This document shows, one piece after another, positions 7,669 through 15,064 of a stretch of DNA of 25,851 bases. The stretch lies in contig DKIV01000004.1 in the NCBI GenBank assembly GCA_002454425.1, positions 1 through 25,851 on the forward strand, written 5' to 3'. A program made the position numbers and the translations under genes. The stretch's first letter is position 1, and every line of letters begins with the position of its first letter. This DNA is from Sphingobacteriaceae bacterium UBA6709 (GTDB lineage: Bacteria > Bacteroidota > Bacteroidia > Sphingobacteriales > Sphingobacteriaceae). The notes beneath the pieces were generated by a model. That model saw nothing but the letters and a program-made list of their open reading frames with translations, was not told the DNA's origin and made no database searches.

Positions 7669-8673
7669 TTATTCTGTGTCTTTTTTAAGCTCGTTGCGTT
7701 GGCGCAGCAAAGCCTGCTCTTTCTTGAAGGTGTTGTATTTGGGCCTGACAATCTTTACGCTTCTTCGGGAGAGGTCGAGACTTGCGTTAAGCTCAAAACC
7801 CAGGAGCATGATCAGCGAGTTTAAAAAGAGCCAAATCATCACCACTATAAGCGTTCCCAGAGAACCATATACCTTATTGTAGTTTCCAAAATTATTTATG
7901 TAGTAGGTAAATCCCCAGGTGGTAAGAATCGTGAGGATGGTGGCCATCCACGCGCCCGGGCTAAACAGACGCCATCTTTTAGCATATGAGGGTCCGTATC
8001 GATAAACAATGGAAATGGTAGTGAAATAAACCAGGGCAAGAATAAACCAGCGAACAGCGGTAATGACGTACACCCATATCCAGTCTTTGAAATGTATCTC
8101 TGCTTTGATCTTTGATATGATAAATTCGCTGAAAGCAAGCACTGTCATTCCAACAATCAGCGCCATCACGGTCACGATAGTTAATGATATCGCTACCAGT
8201 CGTTGCTTAACCCAGCCGCGGGTTTCAGGCTGTAATGACGCTTTGTTAAATGCCTGCATCAGGTTGTTTATTCCATTGGTCGAGAAGAACAAGGCCGCAA
8301 GGAATCCCAGAGACAGGAGACCCCCATTTTGCTTCTTGATAATATCTGTCAAGGTCGACTGCACCGCCTGGAAGGCATTGTGAGGCAAGATCATCTCGAT
8401 GAGTGAGAGGAGTTTATCCTGAAATCCATCGAACGGCATATAAGGGATGAGTGTGCAGAGGAAGATGATGCCGGGAAATAACGCCAACATAAAGCTATAC
8501 GCCAGAGATGAGGCCCGTATTGTGAGTGCTCCGCGGCCCACTTCTTTAAAGAAAAAAGAGGCGACGGTATGGAGCGGCAGGGGACTAAATCCTGGGTATA
8601 CTTTCTGCTTGGACCATTCGATAAATTTACGATAGGCTGGAATTTTATATAAAATAGTTTTCTTCTCAGACAT
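7669..8673 (-). CDS. YihY/BrkB-family membrane protein
   Basis: A 334-residue inner membrane protein with six predicted helices between about residues 60 and 300. Family landmarks are clear: RASSLAYSFMLALFPGIIFL (53-72), FFSTNGINNLMQAFNKA (129-145), YRYGPSYAKRWRLFSPGAW, and near the end YNKVYGSLGTLIVVMIWLFLNSLIMLLGFELNA. The family was once called ribonuclease BN by mistake; it is now regarded as a membrane protein with no settled function. The C-terminal tail (about 305-334) is charged and cytoplasmic, rich in Lys, Arg and Glu. A minus-strand TATATTTG lies upstream at 8730-8737. Confidence 0.93.
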   Translation of the reverse strand: MSEKKTILYKIPAYRKFIEWSKQKVYPGFSPLPLHTVASFFFKEVGRGALTIRASSLAYSFMLALFPGIIFLCTLIPYMPFDGFQDKLLSLIEMILPHNAFQAVQSTLTDIIKKQNGGLLSLGFLAALFFSTNGINNLMQAFNKASLQPETRGWVKQRLVAISLTIVTVMALIVGMTVLAFSEFIISKIKAEIHFKDWIWVYVITAVRWFILALVYFTTISIVYRYGPSYAKRWRLFSPGAWMATILTILTTWGFTYYINNFGNYNKVYGSLGTLIVVMIWLFLNSLIMLLGFELNASLDLSRRSVKIVRPKYNTFKKEQALLRQRNELKKDTE

Positions 8674-8729
8674 AATTTATGTAAATACACCTATGGCGTA
8701 GTCGTAACGCGAGTATATGAAATGCCTCG

Positions 8730-8737
8730 CAAATATA
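8730..8737 (-). promoter_or_regulatory. Putative -7 element for the YihY gene
   Basis: On the minus strand the sequence reads TATATTTG, an exact match to the Bacteroidota -7 consensus TAnnTTTG, 57 bases before the YihY start codon. No TTG or TTTG was found at the expected distance further upstream, so this is only moderately supported. Confidence 0.4.
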
Positions 8738-8786
8738 AACAATATGTAACGTTGACGGGAAAGCAGTCATCGAAACAATACTTTAT

Positions 8787-8805
8787 AACAAGCTTTCGAG
8801 CTGTT
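8787..8805 (-). terminator. Possible hairpin terminator after the thioesterase gene
   Basis: On the plus strand, aacaagct and agctgtt pair around a TTCG loop, with one bulged base. On the minus strand this hairpin lies 27 bases after the thioesterase stop codon. No strong U tract follows, so it is a weak call. Confidence 0.35.
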
Positions 8806-8831
8806 ATGTTTGCATTGTTTTAGTGAGGAGG

Positions 8832-9257
8832 TTAACTTTTCAGGCGATCGCTTGAAAAGTATACACTTAATTTATCTTGGAAATCCTGAGGCGGCATACA
8901 GGGTCTGTTGCGCGCCATGTTGATGAAGGCTAAGGTTGTTTCTCCCTCATGTATCAGTTCTTGTTTCTCGTTAAAAAGCTCGTAGTTGAACACGATACGC
9001 ACACCGGGCATTTTTTTCAAAATGACGCGCACGGTGATTTCCTCATCGTAACGGGCAGGTTTAATGTATTTACACTTCATCTCCAGAACAGGCATCATGA
9101 TGCCGTCTTCTTCCATGGAGCGATAGGTCATCCCCTGGCTACGTAACATTTCGACCCTGCCAACCTCGAAGAACTCGGCGTAGTTTCCATAGTACATGTA
9201 GCCCATTTGATCGGTTTCGCCATAGCGAACCCGGATCTTCGTTTCGTGGATAAGCAT
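8832..9257 (-). CDS. Acyl-CoA thioesterase of the YbgC/FadM hotdog family
   Basis: A 141-residue cytoplasmic hotdog-fold thioesterase of the 4-hydroxybenzoyl-CoA thioesterase type. The signature RYGETDQMGYMYYGNYAEFF (11-30) carries the expected catalytic aspartate, Asp16, followed by the glycine-tyrosine motif and GRVEMLRSQG at the start of the hot-dog helix. The length is typical. Its ATG overlaps the stop codon of mltG by one base (TAATG), so translation is probably coupled. Thioesterases of this family often sit with envelope genes (for example beside tol-pal in Proteobacteria). Here the pairing with mltG and a PASTA protein suggests an envelope or lipid role, but the acyl-CoA substrate is unknown. 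Confidence 0.92.
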   Translation of the reverse strand: MLIHETKIRVRYGETDQMGYMYYGNYAEFFEVGRVEMLRSQGMTYRSMEEDGIMMPVLEMKCKYIKPARYDEEITVRVILKKMPGVRIVFNYELFNEKQELIHEGETTLAFINMARNRPCMPPQDFQDKLSVYFSSDRLKS

Positions 9258-10312
9258 TAGCGCTTGATATTTCTTTGATTGAGAGCCTGCTGGAATCGAC
9301 GTGCGTTAGCGCGATGTTCAGCCTCCGTTACAGCAAAATTGTGATAGCCCGAGAAGTCTTCCTTGGCACACATATAAATGTAATTATGATGCGCATAGTT
9401 TAGCACGGCATCAATGGCCGCAATGCTTGGCATCATGATCGGACCCGGAGGAAGTCCCTTATACAAATAAGTGTTATAAGGAGAATCTTTTGTTAGTTGT
9501 TTATTTAAAACACGGCGTATGCTGAAATCTTTATTCGCGTAAATTACTGTGGGATCGGCTTGCAGTTTTATTCCCCGTTTATATCTGTTCATGTATAATC
9601 CCGCGATCGTAGGCATCTCCTTATCGTGCAGAGCCTCGGCATCAACAATGGCGGCGAGACTTATTACTTCTAAAGGTTTTAATGACATCTCCTCCGCTTT
9701 TGCCAAGCGTTTCTTTGTCCAGAATTTCTGGTACTCCTCGTGCATGCGTTCAAAGAACTCCTGCGCCGAAGTGTTCCAGTATAGCTCATAAGAATTAGGA
9801 ATAAACATACCGTAGATGTTATCCCTGTTGAATCCATACTTGCTGATTAAGCTTGTCGAGTCCAGCAGCTGAACCAAACTTGCCGAGTCCGTTTCAAGTT
9901 GTGTGGAAATATATTTGGCAAAGTCCTCTTTTAGGCGGTAACCGCGGAAGCTCAGCTTTACTGGCTCCTGATTTCCCGATTTGAGCATGTTTATAAAATG
10001 ACGGTTGCTCATGCCCTCTGTTAACTTATACTTTCCAGGCTTTACCACTGATGGATAGACCATGTTTACCGCAGCCCAATGAAATACTACGGAGTCTTTT
10101 ACAATTTCTTTATCCCGTATGGTTTTATACACATCGTCAAAGCTGGACCCTGTTTTTATGTATAGATATTTTTCGTTACCGGTAACACTTTCGCCAAAGT
10201 AGCGCAGGTAATAGGTGATGCCTGTTATACTTAGCAGTACCACGACCAGCAGAACGAATGCTGTGATAATCTTCGCTTTCAGGCTCAGACCTTTCTTTGT
10301 TTTCTCAGTCAT
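9257..10312 (-). CDS. mltG: Endolytic transglycosylase MltG
   Basis: A 351-residue membrane-anchored lytic transglycosylase, started at ATG 10312; an in-frame ATG at 10339 would add nine residues. One transmembrane helix lies at about residues 13-34, with the rest in the periplasm. A LysM-like N-terminal subdomain is followed by the YceG/MltG catalytic domain, with LAAIVDAEALHDKEMPTIAG around 219-238, then YMNRYKRGIKLQADPTVIYA and GLPPGPIMMPSIAAIDAVLN. MltG cleaves nascent glycan strands and is thought to end their polymerisation. Where relatives usually read IV-E-x-E, this one reads IVDAEA: the second glutamate is kept (Glu226) and the first is aspartate. It is downstream of the PASTA gene and overlaps the thioesterase start. 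Confidence 0.94.
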   Translation of the reverse strand: MTEKTKKGLSLKAKIITAFVLLVVVLLSITGITYYLRYFGESVTGNEKYLYIKTGSSFDDVYKTIRDKEIVKDSVVFHWAAVNMVYPSVVKPGKYKLTEGMSNRHFINMLKSGNQEPVKLSFRGYRLKEDFAKYISTQLETDSASLVQLLDSTSLISKYGFNRDNIYGMFIPNSYELYWNTSAQEFFERMHEEYQKFWTKKRLAKAEEMSLKPLEVISLAAIVDAEALHDKEMPTIAGLYMNRYKRGIKLQADPTVIYANKDFSIRRVLNKQLTKDSPYNTYLYKGLPPGPIMMPSIAAIDAVLNYAHHNYIYMCAKEDFSGYHNFAVTEAEHRANARRFQQALNQRNIKR

Positions 10313-10388
10313 TGCAGATCTAATGAGTTTATATAACAAATATGCTCAGTGAGAATGTTTGTTGTTGGTTTATTTTTTATGCTTTTGT

Positions 10389-11156
10389 TTACAGATCGTT
10401 AGATAGAACCAGATCTACATGAGTGCCTATGGGCACTTTTTGCAGGGAGTCACTAGCCGCCGGACTTTGTCTAATTACCTTGGCAATGGTAGAGTCGGTA
10501 ATGGTACCTTCGTAACTGATGACGCCCGTTTCCAGTGACGATCCTTTGAGCGAGAAGATAGCTTCGGTGAGCGTTAATCCCTGAACATTCGGTAGATCAA
10601 CCTGACTGGCGCCACGACCATCGCCTAACAACAATGAAATAATGGATCCCTTGGGTATTTGCTGACCCTTGCTGATCTTTTGTCCCTTATAATAAGCTTC
10701 AAGGATTCTGTCGCGTACAATATCGGAAGTGTATGTTGTGTCGCCGATTTTAATGCCATAATTACCGAGCACGGCCCTTCCTTCCAGGAATGTGGATTCA
10801 AAGACATCGGGGAATCCCACGTTGGGAGCCTGCGTGGTAATAATGGTGAGATAGATAGTACGGTTAAGCTTAACATTTGTGTTGGGATCAGGATCCTGCT
10901 CAACAACTAGTCCCGGTGGCTTGTCCATTTGGTACACAGAATCTATCTGGTAGCGCAGACCTTGTCCTTCGAGAAGCTCTACAGCTTTCTCAATATTCAG
11001 TCCCTGAAGTTTCGGAACGGGCACCCCCTCGCCATGCCTTGTGTAGAATCGCAAGCTGAAAAATACTACAATTAAAAGAACAGCTATTGACCCAAGGGCA
11101 ATAAGCAGGTTTTTCCGGAATGTATCTGTTTTTAGATAGGATAATATTTTGCTCAT
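10389..11156 (-). CDS. Membrane-anchored PASTA-domain protein
   Basis: A 255-residue bitopic protein: a short cytoplasmic N-terminus, a transmembrane helix at about residues 15-36, and three extracytoplasmic PASTA units at roughly 45-112 (VPVPKLQGLNIEKAVELLEGQGL), 113-184 (PNVGFPDVFESTFLEGRAVLGNYGI) and 186-255 (VDLPNVQGLTLTEAIFSLKGSSL). PASTA units bind peptidoglycan fragments in some proteins. Unlike in Firmicutes and Actinobacteria, no Ser/Thr kinase or penicillin-binding domain is attached, which is the usual Bacteroidota form. Context supports a cell-wall role: mltG follows 76 bases downstream and ddl is divergent. Confidence 0.92.
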   Translation of the reverse strand: MSKILSYLKTDTFRKNLLIALGSIAVLLIVVFFSLRFYTRHGEGVPVPKLQGLNIEKAVELLEGQGLRYQIDSVYQMDKPPGLVVEQDPDPNTNVKLNRTIYLTIITTQAPNVGFPDVFESTFLEGRAVLGNYGIKIGDTTYTSDIVRDRILEAYYKGQKISKGQQIPKGSIISLLLGDGRGASQVDLPNVQGLTLTEAIFSLKGSSLETGVISYEGTITDSTIAKVIRQSPAASDSLQKVPIGTHVDLVLSNDL

Positions 11157-11460
11157 CGTTAATATTGCGGTACATCAATAAATTTATGATGCCTGTTTTC
11201 TTTATGTATATTATTTTTCAATGTGTCGCTTGTCGGCGCCCTAATGCAGATGATACGACCTCATTTTAAAAGGTTGGCAACTATGCGTTGTAATACCTGC
11301 GCCGACGATTATTCTGTCTGCAAACTTAAATAAAAATGCTTAATAAAATTGCTCCCGAAACTTTGAATGTGTTAGGTCGATAATTTTTGAAATCCGGCAT
11401 CAAGAACCCATGTTAATTTAATTTGTTGCAAAAGCGGCGGTAATTAGAATATCTTTGATT
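11157..11460. promoter_or_regulatory. Divergent control region between the PASTA gene and ddl
   Basis: The 304-base spacer has no gene. On the minus strand, TAAGTTTG at 11328-11321 matches the -7 consensus and would give the PASTA operon a leader of about 160 bases. Near the start of that leader, GTCGGCGC (11232-11239) and GCGCCGAC (11299-11306) form a perfect 8-base inverted repeat 59 bases apart. On the plus strand, the ddl promoter lies at 11426-11457. A further TTTG (11362-11365) ahead of TAATTTTTG is possible but badly spaced. Confidence 0.4.
11426..11457 (+). promoter_or_regulatory. Promoter of ddl, placed for a leaderless transcript
   Basis: TTG at 11426-11428, 21 bases, then TATCTTTG at 11450-11457, an exact match to TAnnTTTG. 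Only three bases separate it from ATG 11461, so the expected start of transcription falls at or very near the start codon. Confidence 0.55.
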
Positions 11461-12447
11461 ATGAAAAAGAACATCGCGCTGGTTACCGGTGGATTCACCG
11501 GTGAGTCTGTCATTTCCCTGAAGAGTGCAGCGGTTATTGAGAGAAATATCGATCCTGAATTATTTGACGTATATAAAATTATTATCACCCGCGAAAGCTG
11601 GTATTACGTAGATGAAAACGCCGTTAAGCATGGGATTGACCGAAATGACTTCAGCCTTAATATTCACGATCATAAAATTAGGTTTGACGCGGTATTTATC
11701 GGTCTGCATGGTTCGCCTGGCGAAGATGGTAAGCTGCAGGGCTACTTTGATATGCTCGCTATTCCATATACCAGTTGCGACGCGTTGACTTCCGCTATCA
11801 CCATGAATAAGGGCTATACCAAGGCAATTGTCGATGGAATAAATAAGCTCCACGTAGCTAAGTCGGTACAGCTATTCGAGAATAAAGCGGAGAATGTAGA
11901 GACTGTATCTTCGAAATTGCGCTTTCCTGTCTTTGTGAAACCTAATAATGGAGGAAGCAGCATTGGCATGAGTAAAGTGAAAGTGAAAGAGGAACTGGAA
12001 GTCGCCTTACAAAAGGCATTTAAAGAAGATTCACAGGTGCTCGTCGAGGAATTTATTGACGGTCGTGAGTTTACCATAGGGGTTTTTCGTGGTAAGCAGG
12101 GGATCAAGGTGCTTCCTTGTACCGAGATCGTCAGCTCAAAGGAGTTCTTTGATTTTGAAGCGAAATATACGCCCGGCATCACGGAAGAGATTACCCCCGG
12201 TAGAATGTCAGCGGAGGAGCTGAGTGTTGTAGAACAAGTAGTGAGAGATGCCTATGCCAAGCTAAACTGTAGGGGGGTGGTTCGCATAGACTACATTCTT
12301 GAGCATGAAACCAATAATTTTTATTTCATTGAAGTAAACACTGTTCCTGGACAAACCGAAGGAAGTTTAATTCCTCAGCAGGTAGTTGCCGCGGGGCGCA
12401 CTGTACGCGACTTTTATACTGAGCTGCTGGAAATTGCCTTAGCATAA
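11461..12447 (+). CDS. ddl: D-alanine--D-alanine ligase
   Basis: A 328-residue cytoplasmic ATP-grasp enzyme that joins two D-alanines for the peptidoglycan stem peptide. Started at ATG 11461; a TTG at 11455 would add two residues. The order of motifs is that of Ddl: the N-terminal glycine loop LVTGGFTGESVISLKSA, GLHGSPGEDGKLQGYF around 80-95, the ATP-binding FVKPNNGGSSIGMSKV near 158-173, EEFIDGREFTIGVF near 195-208, and the metal and substrate site FYFIEVNTVPGQTEGSLIPQ near 285-304. The length is usual for Bacteroidota. It is divergent from the PASTA/mltG operon, and a hairpin terminator follows its stop codon. Confidence 0.96.
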   Translation: MKKNIALVTGGFTGESVISLKSAAVIERNIDPELFDVYKIIITRESWYYVDENAVKHGIDRNDFSLNIHDHKIRFDAVFIGLHGSPGEDGKLQGYFDMLAIPYTSCDALTSAITMNKGYTKAIVDGINKLHVAKSVQLFENKAENVETVSSKLRFPVFVKPNNGGSSIGMSKVKVKEELEVALQKAFKEDSQVLVEEFIDGREFTIGVFRGKQGIKVLPCTEIVSSKEFFDFEAKYTPGITEEITPGRMSAEELSVVEQVVRDAYAKLNCRGVVRIDYILEHETNNFYFIEVNTVPGQTEGSLIPQQVVAAGRTVRDFYTELLEIALA

Positions 12448-12480
12448 AGCATAGCCGGCAAGTGCAGGTACTTCCGAATT

Positions 12481-12516
12481 AATATATTCTCCCTCCGGTC
12501 GGAGTGAGAATATATT
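12481..12516. terminator. Bidirectional hairpin terminator between ddl and the TIGR03915-type gene
   Basis: AATATATTCTC (12481-12491) pairs perfectly with GAGAATATATT (12506-12516). The stem continues after one mismatch with CTCC/GGAG around a GGTC loop. It lies in the 77-base gap between two convergent genes, and the A/T-rich outer arms can act in both directions. Confidence 0.75.
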
Positions 12517-12524
12517 TCTGCATC

Positions 12525-13280
12525 TTACCCGATCATCTTTTCTGTAAGATAGCGCCAATATTTTTTTGGCATGTGCTGCATTTGTAATTTAAGGTTCTTT
12601 CTGGCCTTAATATTGGTGCTGTCAAAATAACTCCGCCATAATTTCTGGAAGATTTCTTCTTCCTCAGACAACAAATCGGCGACGCTTCCATGTTCATGTT
12701 CAAAGGATATTTGTACAGCCTGCACCTCTTTCAGATCGTAATATATTCCATATTTTCGTCGCTCATCATAAATCAGCCATCGTTGATCAGCATAGCGCTT
12801 TGCGAAATGCGATGCGATAAGGGGCAATACATTGCATTCGGGAGCTACGATAGCATGGAAAAGTTGATCCTTTGCCAGTCTGAATCTTACGAAAGCTTTC
12901 ATCCTGTGACTTTCTTTACGTACTCTTCTCGCTGCTTCGCGTACGCTCCACACTACTTTGTTGCTAAGATCTGATTCGATGTTCTGCTTACTAGAAAAGG
13001 CTCGCGCGGCAAATGCCCACATCGTATTTTCAATGCCGGGAATTTCCGACAGAAAAGCTTTGTAAATGCTGGCAACACCCTCATGAGAAAGATGCTTGTA
13101 AAGGCCCTTTAATACGCGTAGCGCTTTTCTCTCGTCTGTTATTACAGTATGTTCTTTGTCGAAGAGGAGCGGAGCAGCGCCGCGGGCGGCAAAGCTTACT
13201 TCGGGGAACTTGTATTCATACGCTTCAAATACGGCAGTCAGCCAACCCTGATAGCTACCATCATAAATCAGTTGGGTCAT
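12525..13280 (-). CDS. TIGR03915-family putative DNA metabolism protein, partner of the radical SAM protein
   Basis: A 251-residue protein of the TIGR03915/DUF4130 family. It opens with LIYDGSYQGWLTAVFEAYE, the usual family start, and contains VVWSVREAARRVRKESHRMKAFVRF (about 109-133) and ASHFAKRYADQRWLIYDERRKYGIYYD (156-182), both well-kept landmarks; it ends NLKLQMQHMPKKYWRYLTE. In many bacteria this protein is joined to, or encoded with, a uracil-DNA glycosylase domain; here it stops without one. It begins three bases after the radical SAM gene stop, so the two are surely co-transcribed. The pair is predicted to act in DNA repair or modification, but to my knowledge the reaction is not established. 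Positively charged surfaces fit nucleic acid binding. Confidence 0.9.
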   Translation of the reverse strand: MTQLIYDGSYQGWLTAVFEAYEYKFPEVSFAARGAAPLLFDKEHTVITDERKALRVLKGLYKHLSHEGVASIYKAFLSEIPGIENTMWAFAARAFSSKQNIESDLSNKVVWSVREAARRVRKESHRMKAFVRFRLAKDQLFHAIVAPECNVLPLIASHFAKRYADQRWLIYDERRKYGIYYDLKEVQAVQISFEHEHGSVADLLSEEEEIFQKLWRSYFDSTNIKARKNLKLQMQHMPKKYWRYLTEKMIG

Positions 13281-13283
13281 GGT

Positions 13284-14543
13284 TTAAAAAAGGCTAAGCT
13301 GTGGCGTAAAGTTGTTCTTATACTTGCTGTTCTGCAAACCTAGAATTTTTGACTTTAGGTGCTCTGCCGGTAAATCCCGGTGTATGATAAAGGGATGCGA
13401 AAATTTTAAAAAGAACTTTGCGCGACTATATACTATCCCCAGTTTCTGAAGATCCTCGGGGCGCAATTCACCATGCTCACGAGCGGCAACGATCTTGCGC
13501 GCCCCAAGAAAGCCTATGCCCGGAATACGCAGCAGGATTTCCATGTCGGCAGTATTTACGTCAACAGGAAACTGATGAAGGTTGCGCAGCGCCCAGCTTA
13601 GTTTGGGATCCATGTCTAAATCAAGATGAGGATGCTGAGGGGCCACCAGTTCATTTACGCTAAAACCATAGTAGCGCAACAGCCAGTCTGCCTGATAGAG
13701 CCTGTTTTCACGGATCATGGGGACAGGCGTACCTATCATGGGCAATCTGTTGTCGGTACTTATGGGCACATAGCCTGAATAATATACCCTTTTCATTTTC
13801 ATGGAATCATAAAAATAATTGGCCATTCCGAGAATCTCCATATCATTCTCAGCACTGGCGCCAACAATCATCTGCGTGCTTTGACCTGCCGGAGCGAAAA
13901 GAGGAGCCTTTTTGTTTAGCCTGCGTTCTTCTTTGCGTTCCGAAATACTGCTACTAAGAAAAGTCATCGGTGTAATCATATCCCGGTGCTTTTTCTCGGG
14001 CGCAAGGAGCTTGAGGCTTTTCTCTGTCGGCATTTCAATATTTACGCTAAGCCTGTCAGCATAGAGGCCCGCTTCTTCCATGAGCTCATTGCTAGCACCT
14101 GGGATCGCTTTCAAATGTATATAACCGTTAAAACGATGTTGTTGTCGTAGGTTTTTCGCTATACGAACTAAGCGTTCCATAGTGTAGTCGGCGTTATGAA
14201 AAATCCCAGAGCTTAGAAATAAACCTTCGATATAATTTCTCCGGTAGAAATTCATCGTAAGATCAACAACTTCCTCTACCGTAAATGCCGCGCGTTTTAC
14301 GTCATTACTTTTTCTGCTTACACAATAGGCGCAGTCGAAAATACAATGGTTCGTGAGTAATATCTTTAACAAAGATATGCATCGGCCATCTTCTGTAAAC
14401 GAATGACATATGCCTAAACCGCTGGAATTTCCCAATCCCTTGTTATCATTGTTACGCTTACTATTGCTTGATGAACACGATACGTCATACTTAGCCGCGT
14501 CAGCCAGCACTTCCAACTTCTCTTTAATTCTGCTAAAATTCAT
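13284..14543 (-). CDS. Putative DNA modification/repair radical SAM protein (TIGR03916 type)
   Basis: A 419-residue radical S-adenosylmethionine protein, started at ATG 14543; a GTG at 14546 would add one residue. The iron-sulfur site is CIFDCAYC, a CX3CX2C motif at Cys67, Cys71 and Cys74. Further conserved cysteines precede it (DVSCSS near 23, GICHSF near 46, DGRCISLLK near 55). The TIM barrel runs to about 290. The C-terminal part has a helix-hairpin-helix, LLRIPGIGFLGARKIVAAREHG (about 343-364), a fold that binds DNA without sequence preference. Family members are almost always paired with the TIGR03915 protein, as here. Barrel plus DNA-binding element argue for chemistry on DNA; the actual product is unknown. 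Confidence 0.92.
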   Translation of the reverse strand: MNFSRIKEKLEVLADAAKYDVSCSSSNSKRNNDNKGLGNSSGLGICHSFTEDGRCISLLKILLTNHCIFDCAYCVSRKSNDVKRAAFTVEEVVDLTMNFYRRNYIEGLFLSSGIFHNADYTMERLVRIAKNLRQQHRFNGYIHLKAIPGASNELMEEAGLYADRLSVNIEMPTEKSLKLLAPEKKHRDMITPMTFLSSSISERKEERRLNKKAPLFAPAGQSTQMIVGASAENDMEILGMANYFYDSMKMKRVYYSGYVPISTDNRLPMIGTPVPMIRENRLYQADWLLRYYGFSVNELVAPQHPHLDLDMDPKLSWALRNLHQFPVDVNTADMEILLRIPGIGFLGARKIVAAREHGELRPEDLQKLGIVYSRAKFFLKFSHPFIIHRDLPAEHLKSKILGLQNSKYKNNFTPQLSLF

Positions 14544-14723
14544 CACTATATGTATATAATCGGAAGTAAAAATACTAAAATAATTAGTAATTAAAATGTG
14601 ATAGCAGATGTCATGATCACTATTTATTTAAGTCATGAAGGGGATACGTCAGGATAAAGACAAATAATAGCGAGTGCTGCATCTTAGTTGCAGGAATAAT
14701 TCATTGAATCATATCTTTGTGCC
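14544..14723. promoter_or_regulatory. Divergent spacer with the leaderless-type promoter of the 14724 gene
   Basis: TTG at 14688-14690, 21 bases, then TATCTTTG at 14712-14719, four bases before ATG 14724. This is the same geometry as the ddl promoter, with transcription expected to begin at the start codon. On the minus strand, TATTTTTA about 25 bases before the radical SAM start is a weaker -7 candidate. Confidence 0.5.
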
Positions 14724-14951
14724 ATGTCAGTAGATTTTGTAAAAGAACGCCAATTTGAAATGAAGCTTATGGAAATCTATGAGCAGCATAGCTGGTTAAA
14801 GGAGCAGATTGGAATGATCGAATTTATAAAGCTCTTTCCTGTCAGTTATAAAAACGGTAAACTGGAGCGTCTGGATAAGCCGCAAGGTTTTGATTTGGAC
14901 AGGGATATTTATCTGGAAGTTCTGGTTGCTTTCAGAAGTACCTTGTTATAA
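14724..14951 (+). CDS. Small unrecognised protein
   Basis: A 75-residue ORF starting at ATG 14724 with an exact TAnnTTTG element just ahead. The protein is soluble, acidic to neutral and mostly helical in appearance: a charged N-terminal helix (ERQFEMKLMEIYEQHSWLKEQ, split here by no proline), then a short middle with FPVSYKNGKLERLDKPQGFD and a hydrophobic C-terminus. I do not recognise it. The promoter and normal codon use argue that it is a real gene. It precedes the DAC-domain gene by 113 bases on the same strand; that gap contains its own TATATTTA, so the two may be separate units. Confidence 0.6.
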   Translation: MSVDFVKERQFEMKLMEIYEQHSWLKEQIGMIEFIKLFPVSYKNGKLERLDKPQGFDLDRDIYLEVLVAFRSTLL

Positions 14952-15064
14952 AGATCTGTTGGCGTTGTCTTCGTGGATGGTTTGGTAATATTTCATTCCT
15001 GAATTGGGCGCAACTATTTTCTTTTAAGTATATTTAAGATTTCAGCATTCTCAGAAAATAAACA

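Noticed and set aside
12525..14543. Treating the radical SAM pair as part of the CRISPR or another named defence system
   Set aside because: It lies more than 12 kb from the array among housekeeping genes, and the pair is widespread without defence genes.
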